Of a stretch of 64,000 bases of DNA, positions 59,437 to 64,000 are shown piece by piece. Made by a program: the position numbers and the translations under genes. Each line of letters begins with the position of its first letter. Position 1 is the first letter of the stretch. The notes under the pieces are model-generated. The model did no database searches. It was not told the origin of the DNA and was given only the letters and a program-made list of their open reading frames with translations. Origin of the DNA: Nocardia rhizosphaerihabitans (GTDB lineage Bacteria > Actinomycetota > Actinomycetes > Mycobacteriales > Mycobacteriaceae); contig NZ_BMNE01000010.1 of the NCBI RefSeq assembly GCF_014646295.1, positions 132,697 to 196,696 on the forward strand. Direction: 5' to 3'.

Positions 59437-60660
59437 CTAAAGCTCCGCGTGGACTCGGAAACCGGCGTCGCGCAGCGCGTCCAGCACGTCGTCGCGGTGG
59501 GCCGGGCCCCGGGTTTCGACGGTGAGCGAGACCTCGACCTCGTCGACGGCCAGCCACATGCCGGTGCGGGAATGGACGATGTCGACCACGCTCGCGCCCG
59601 CGCGGCCGACGACGCCGAGCAGTGCGGACAGCGCACCGGGGCGGTCGGCGATGGTGACGCGCATGGCCAGGTAGCGGCCCGCCGCGCTGAGACCGTGGCC
59701 GATCACCCGCGTGAGCAGCAGCGGGTCGATGTTTCCGCCGGACAGGATGGTCACGACCGGGCCGGGCAGGTCGCGCAGGTCGGTGGACAGGAGCGCGGCG
59801 ACACCCGCCGCACCCGCGGGTTCGACGATGAGTTTGGCCCGTTCCAGACACAGCAGCAGCGCCTTCGACAAGGAGTCCTCGTCGACCGTGACGATCTCGG
59901 ACACCAACTCGGCGACGTGGGCGAACGGCACCGCACCCGGCTGCCCCACCGCGATGCCATCGGCCATGGTCGACATCCGCGGCACCCGAATCGGCTTGCC
60001 CGCCGCGAGCGAATCCGGCCACGCCGCCGCCTCGGCCGCCTGCACACCGATCACCCGAACCCGCGGTGCCACGGCGTGCAATGCCACCGCGACACCCGCG
60101 AGCAGTCCACCACCACCGGTCGGCACGACGACCGTGCCCACATCGGGAACCTGCTCGAGGATTTCCAGGGCGACGGTCGCCTGTCCGGCGACGATGTCGG
60201 GATGATCGAACGGATGGATCAGCGTCGCGCCCGTCCGCTCGGCGAATTCCTGTGCGGCGAGCAGGGATTCGTCGATGGAGTCACCCGCCAGATGTACCTC
60301 TGCCCCGTAGGCACGCGTGGCGACCAGCTTCGGCAGCGACGCTCCGACCGGCATGAACACCGTCGAGGTGATCCCGAGCTCCGCCGCCGACCACGCAACG
60401 CCCTGCGCGTGATTGCCCGCGCTCGCCGCCACCACGCCGCGCGCCCGCTCGGCCGCGGGCATGTTCGCGATCCGGTTGTACGCGCCGCGCGGCTTGAACG
60501 ACCCGGTGCGCTGCAGGTTCTCGCACTTGAGCAGCACCTGCGCACCGACCCGCTCCGACAACACCCGCGACCCCACGGTCGGCGTACGCCGAATCACCGG
60601 CGCCAGCAGCCGCGCAGCCGCCTCGATCCGCTCGAGCCCGACGATCTCCATACGCCACAT
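59437..60660 (-). CDS. ilvA: Threonine ammonia-lyase (threonine dehydratase)
   Basis: This fold-II PLP enzyme deaminates threonine to 2-oxobutyrate. It has the PLP lysine in GSFKPRGAYNR, SAGNHAQGVAWSA, the glycine-rich phosphate loop TGGGGLLAG, and a C-terminal ACT-like regulatory domain (last 75 residues) expected to sense isoleucine or a related ligand. Start ATG 60660 gives 407 aa (MWRMEIVGLER); 60651 is equally possible. Convergent with the SMR gene. Confidence 0.9.
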   Translation of the reverse strand: MWRMEIVGLERIEAAARLLAPVIRRTPTVGSRVLSERVGAQVLLKCENLQRTGSFKPRGAYNRIANMPAAERARGVVAASAGNHAQGVAWSAAELGITSTVFMPVGASLPKLVATRAYGAEVHLAGDSIDESLLAAQEFAERTGATLIHPFDHPDIVAGQATVALEILEQVPDVGTVVVPTGGGGLLAGVAVALHAVAPRVRVIGVQAAEAAAWPDSLAAGKPIRVPRMSTMADGIAVGQPGAVPFAHVAELVSEIVTVDEDSLSKALLLCLERAKLIVEPAGAAGVAALLSTDLRDLPGPVVTILSGGNIDPLLLTRVIGHGLSAAGRYLAMRVTIADRPGALSALLGVVGRAGASVVDIVHSRTGMWLAVDEVEVSLTVETRGPAHRDDVLDALRDAGFRVHAEL

Positions 60661-60710
60661 CGTGCCAGGGGGCAGGCGAAACGACCCACGATGCGAGACA
60701 CCATCGGGTC

Positions 60711-61889
60711 TCAGCGGAGCCTGTCGGCTTTCGCGATGTTGTGGGCGGTGGTGCCGAGGCGGGTGAGGCGGGCGTCGCCGAGTGGGGTGAGTTTGCCGCC
60801 GAGGCGGTTGGTGACGAAGGCGAGGGACAGGCCGGTCTCGGGGTCGGCGAAGGCGCCGGAACCCCCGAGGCCGAAGTGGCCGAACGCCGAAATCGGGTCG
60901 GACTTGGACGGTTTCATCGGGACACCGTGGAAACCGAGCGCCCACGGGATGCGGAAGGCCAGCACGTAGTCCGGGGTGAAGACCTGGCGGGTGGCGACGC
61001 GGCGGATCGAGCCGGGGTCGAGGATACGGGTTCCTTCGAGTTCGCCGCCGTTGGCGAGTGCGCCGTACACGCGGGCCAGCGCGCGGGCCGAGAACACGCC
61101 GTTCACGCCCGGCATCACCGAATCGTGCACGCGCGGGTCGACGATGAGGTCGGCGAAACCGCGGGGAGTCGTTTCCGCGGCGGCGGCGTACCTGGTGCGG
61201 GTGAGCAGGTCCGAACCCCGGTCCCACTCCATGCCCGCCGCCCGCAGACGCGGGAAGGTGGTGGCGATGCGATGCCGTTCCTCCTTCGGCACCCGGAACC
61301 AGAGTTCTTCGGCGCCAAGGGGTTCGGCGAGCTCGGTCCGGACGACGTCGACGAACTCGCGGCCGGTCACCCGCCGCACCAGCTCGGCGGCCAGGTGCCC
61401 GTAGCTGATGCCGTGGTAGCCGCTGGTGATCCGGTGCCGAGGGTCGGGGGTGGCCGCGCCCAGCGCCGCCGTGACGGCCTCGTCGTCGAGGAAACGGTCG
61501 ACGGGCCCGGGCAGCAGGCCGCGCAGCCGGTGCAGACCGGCGCGATGGGTGAGCACGTCGCGCACCGTGATGTGCGACTTGCCCGCTGCGGCGAATTCGG
61601 GCCAGTATTCGGCCACCGCGGTGTCGTAGTCGAGCTGCCCGCGCTCGGCGAGCTGATGGATCACCGTGGAGGCCACGCCTTTTCCGGTGGAGAAGGCCAG
61701 CGCCACCGTGTCCGCGGCCCAGGGTACGCCGGGGCTCGCGTAGCCCGCCCACACATCGACCACCGGCTCACCGTGCAGGTACACGCACAGGGCGCCACCG
61801 CCGTGCGACGGCCTGCGGAAGAGGCGGTCGAACATCGCGACCAAGCTGACGAAACGGCGATCCACCGACTGCGTTGTCGAAACTCCCAT
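60711..61889 (-). CDS. Beta-lactamase-fold serine hydrolase (class C / EstB-like)
   Basis: This 392-aa protein has the penicillin-binding SxxK motif STGK (Ser67, Lys70), a YxN-like GYHGISYGH segment, and C-terminal GHFGLGGSGAFADP in place of KTG. No signal peptide is clear, so it is more likely an esterase or peptidase than a secreted beta-lactamase. Stand-alone gene upstream of ilvA on the same strand. Confidence 0.87.
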   Translation of the reverse strand: MGVSTTQSVDRRFVSLVAMFDRLFRRPSHGGGALCVYLHGEPVVDVWAGYASPGVPWAADTVALAFSTGKGVASTVIHQLAERGQLDYDTAVAEYWPEFAAAGKSHITVRDVLTHRAGLHRLRGLLPGPVDRFLDDEAVTAALGAATPDPRHRITSGYHGISYGHLAAELVRRVTGREFVDVVRTELAEPLGAEELWFRVPKEERHRIATTFPRLRAAGMEWDRGSDLLTRTRYAAAAETTPRGFADLIVDPRVHDSVMPGVNGVFSARALARVYGALANGGELEGTRILDPGSIRRVATRQVFTPDYVLAFRIPWALGFHGVPMKPSKSDPISAFGHFGLGGSGAFADPETGLSLAFVTNRLGGKLTPLGDARLTRLGTTAHNIAKADRLR

Positions 61890-61998
61890 CGTTCGAGCAT
61901 GCCACTTCGCCCATGGGACCGGTCGGTACGGTGATCGTTTCGCCGGGGGAGGGGAGCGGCCGCGACGCCGCCGTTCGTGGGCGGCGGGGAAGGTCAGG

Positions 61999-62352
61999 TC
62001 AGGCGCGGACGGATTCGCCGGTGAGCGCGTTCAGCACGCCGTCGAGGTCGTCGACGTCGACGACCAGGCGGGTGAAATCAGGCCCGTCGAGGTCGATCCG
62101 CACGGCACTGCCACCGAAGGTGGTGTCCCAGAACTCTTTCCGGCCCTTGCCCCGGTAGACGCCGGCGGCGATCACGCCGGGGATGAAGGTGCCGGGCGCG
62201 CGCACCCACGGCGGGCGCAGATCCACCTCGGCGGGGGTGATGCCGGTGATGGCGGCGCGGTCGATCACGACCTGCTGGCGCAGCGCGAGCAGGCGATGAC
62301 CACCGAGCACATGGACCGTCACGGTGTCGTCGTTGATCTCGACCTCGACCAT
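61999..62352 (-). CDS. Conserved small protein of unknown function
   Basis: From ATG 62352 with GAGG upstream, 117 aa. Beta-rich with LRPPWVRAPGTFIPGVIAAG and VYRGKGRKEFWDTTFG, then VRIDLDGPDFTRLVVDVDDLDG. This pattern fits a bacterial PH-like domain protein common in actinobacteria, but I cannot be sure. No membrane helix. An AT-rich pocket with two AAACCTG repeats lies upstream, between it and idi. Confidence 0.65.
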   Translation of the reverse strand: MVEVEINDDTVTVHVLGGHRLLALRQQVVIDRAAITGITPAEVDLRPPWVRAPGTFIPGVIAAGVYRGKGRKEFWDTTFGGSAVRIDLDGPDFTRLVVDVDDLDGVLNALTGESVRA

Positions 62353-62547
62353 CGCTACCTCACTCACCCTCTGCGGAAATCGTTCCCTGTCCAGGGTGCG
62401 CGCGCGGCCTGGTCGGCGACTGTGGCGAGCCTGTGATTTCACCAAGAAACCTGAACATTGAAAGATATAGATATGCGCATTAAACCTGTTGCGCCTCCTG
62501 AGGTGGGTAGGAAACGTACTGGTCGAAAAGCGGCAAGGAGGGAGGGG

Positions 62548-63117
62548 TTACGCCCGGTGCGCGGTGTGCGCGCGGTCGGCGATCTCGAGAACCTCGGCCA
62601 GCCACGGCGTGTACCTGCCGGGATGGTCGGCCAACTCGGCCCGCAGGGTCTGCGGGGAGATCCACGCCCAGGCACCGACCTCGGCCGGATCGGGCCGCGG
62701 TGTCACATCGCCCACCACACCGATCAGGACATGGTCGTATTCGTGCTCGACCCGGCCCGTCGTCTCGTCGCCCGCGCGGTAGCGGAAGGTCCCGACCTCG
62801 GTGAGCTCGGCCGCGAGACCGAACTCCTCGCGCAGCCGGATCGCCGCCGCCTCGAGCACCGGCTGACCGGGCGCGGGATGCCCGCAGCAGGTGTTGGCCC
62901 ACTGCAGCGGGAAGCGGGTCTTCACCGCGGCGCGCTGCTGGACCAGCACGTGCCCGTGCCGGTCGAACAGCAGCACCGAGAAGGCGCGGTGGAGCGTGCC
63001 AGGTGGCCGATGGGCATCGGCCACCGAGCACGCTCCGATCGCAACACCGGTGTCGTCGACCAGCTCGACGGGCATGGCTTCGCGGTCGGTCGACGGGTCG
63101 GCGAGCTGTTCGGTCAC
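62548..63117 (-). CDS. idi: Isopentenyl-diphosphate delta-isomerase, type I (Nudix)
   Basis: Idi interconverts isopentenyl and dimethylallyl diphosphate, supplying terpenoid precursors. At 189 aa it has the catalytic Cys in NTCCGHP (Cys78), a degenerate Nudix box (EAAAIRLREEFGL), and the catalytic-Glu segment EHEYDHV. GTG overlaps the stop of the upstream methyltransferase (GTGA), so it is translated with a terpene gene rather than with the central isoprenoid pathway. Confidence 0.92.
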   Translation of the reverse strand: MTEQLADPSTDREAMPVELVDDTGVAIGACSVADAHRPPGTLHRAFSVLLFDRHGHVLVQQRAAVKTRFPLQWANTCCGHPAPGQPVLEAAAIRLREEFGLAAELTEVGTFRYRAGDETTGRVEHEYDHVLIGVVGDVTPRPDPAEVGAWAWISPQTLRAELADHPGRYTPWLAEVLEIADRAHTAHRA

Positions 63118-63989
63118 CTGGCTACCTTATCGGCGACGATCATCAGGTACTGGAAGCTCCCCTCGCGGTAGGCGGTGAGGAACGGCTGCTCGACGCCGGT
63201 GGCGAGCTCGGAATGGGTGCGCAGCTCCCAGTATGGGATGGTGTCGGGGGTGAGGTCGACGACGGTGGTGGGGATCAGGCCGTTGTCGGAGAGTGCGCGG
63301 AAGTACTCGCTGCGCGGGTGGATCATGCAGCCGTAGTGGGCGTCGATCCAGCTGACCGAGGCCGACCGGCCGCCGGTGACGTCGTTGGAGCAGCCGGTGA
63401 TGCACACATACCGCCCGCCGGGTTCCAAGATCCGGGAGAATTCGTCGAACAGGTCGAACAGATCGACGTACATGGTGGTCTCGTTGGTCCAAATCGCGCG
63501 CACCGACTCGTCGGCGAAGCCGGTGTCGAGCATGTTGCGGAAGTGGAACCGGACCTGGTCGGTGACACCGCGGGTCTCGGCCTGGTCGTTGGCGAAGCCG
63601 ACCTGGTACTCGGAGATGGAGACACCGTCGACCTTGCAGCCGAATCGTTCCGCGGCCATGAAGCTGGTGCCGCCACGTCCCGAACCGCCGTCGACGAGGC
63701 GGTCCTCGGGCTGGATGGGGCCGAGATTGTCGAGCAGGTAGTCGGCCTGCGCGGTCTCGAGCCGGTGCAGTTCGCGCACGATGCGGTCCTGCCTGGTCTG
63801 CTCGGGGCCCTCGATGACCGACCAGTCGGGCGCGCCGATGCCGTAGTGGTGGTGGTAGAGACCGTCGACCTCGCCCAGTTTGGTGTTGACCCGATCGTCG
63901 TTGGGATTGTTGTTCCAGTACGCCGCGACGGAACGCTGGTAGGTGGTGCGCAGGACGGTGCGGTCGGTACGGGGGTTCGCGATGGTCAT
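63114..63989 (-). CDS. Geranyl diphosphate 2-C-methyltransferase (2-methylisoborneol pathway)
   Basis: This 291-aa SAM methyltransferase has the distinctive GPPMT signatures: TTYQRSVAAYW, LGEVDGLYHHHYGIG (about residues 38-52), SAM loop DGGSGRGGTSF (101-107 core), HFRNMLDTGF, VTGGRSASVSWIDAHYG and LTAYREGSFQYL. The enzyme converts GPP to 2-methyl-GPP, which a dedicated cyclase turns into 2-methylisoborneol. GAGGA lies just upstream of ATG. The cyclase, usually the partner gene, would be off the right edge on the same strand. Confidence 0.93.
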   Translation of the reverse strand: MTIANPRTDRTVLRTTYQRSVAAYWNNNPNDDRVNTKLGEVDGLYHHHYGIGAPDWSVIEGPEQTRQDRIVRELHRLETAQADYLLDNLGPIQPEDRLVDGGSGRGGTSFMAAERFGCKVDGVSISEYQVGFANDQAETRGVTDQVRFHFRNMLDTGFADESVRAIWTNETTMYVDLFDLFDEFSRILEPGGRYVCITGCSNDVTGGRSASVSWIDAHYGCMIHPRSEYFRALSDNGLIPTTVVDLTPDTIPYWELRTHSELATGVEQPFLTAYREGSFQYLMIVADKVAR

Positions 63990-64000
63990 CGGTCGTCCTC

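Noticed and set aside
1..64000. tRNA, rRNA, CRISPR, prophage, transposon or integrase genes
   Set aside because: I looked for conserved tRNA arm sequences, regularly spaced repeats, and transposase or integrase motifs in the gaps and found none I could support.

Overview
The window comes from a high-GC actinobacterium of the mycolic-acid-containing group, most likely Nocardia or a close relative (Nocardiaceae). This rests on a complete mce operon with two YrbE permeases, a four-gene conservon (kinase / roadblock / DUF742 / GTPase), actinobacterial pheST and arginine gene order, frequent GTG starts with ATGA/GTGA overlaps, and a geranyl diphosphate C-methyltransferase. No rRNA, tRNA, CRISPR array, transposase, integrase or prophage was seen.

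Backbone: the window opens with the end of pheS and all of pheT. In Mycobacterium tuberculosis pheST lies next to argCJBDFRGH. Here that backbone appears broken into three pieces: pheST (1-2.6 kb), argCJBDFR (36.5-42.4 kb) and argGH (56.2-59.0 kb). argC and argG each carry a nearly identical 32-bp ARG-box-like element (29/32 matches), so the two halves are probably still co-regulated.

Region 2.7-36.5 kb (accessory): secreted tyrosine phosphatase, RNase Z, TerD/TerA-like protein, alpha/beta hydrolase, two unrecognised proteins, a conservon, a secreted/membrane pair of unknown role, a lipase with a TetR regulator and a perfect palindrome, a LysE exporter, an acetyltransferase, PEP carboxylase and a tiny secreted peptide. 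Next is a divergent catabolic cluster (21.7-29.1 kb): RidA, IclR regulator, KDG-type kinase, fold-III PLP deaminase, D-aminoacylase-family deacetylase, KDPG aldolase and GntP permease. I infer it takes up an N-acyl aminosugar acid (best guess N-acetyl-D-glucosaminate) and converts it through glucosaminate, KDG and KDPG to pyruvate and glyceraldehyde-3-phosphate. Then come a TetR/FAD-monooxygenase pair with three phased palindromes, a WYL regulator with a pyridoxamine-oxidase-like target, a frameshifted PEP-mutase-family gene, an ECF42-like sigma factor with its DGPF partner, and a CPA2 antiporter.

Region 42.5-55.9 kb (second insertion): SLOG-like and DUF4184-like proteins, a ten-gene mce operon on the minus strand (yrbEA, yrbEB, mceA-F, two accessory membrane proteins), a divergent TetR regulator, an aldose epimerase, and three leaderless 44-51-residue peptides that resemble the small alpha-helical mycomembrane channel peptides (PorA/PorH) of corynebacteria.

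Region 59.0-64.0 kb: SMR transporter, threonine dehydratase, beta-lactamase-fold hydrolase, a small conserved protein, and an idi gene translationally coupled to a 2-methyl-GPP synthase. The last pair points to a 2-methylisoborneol-type terpene locus that continues past the right edge.
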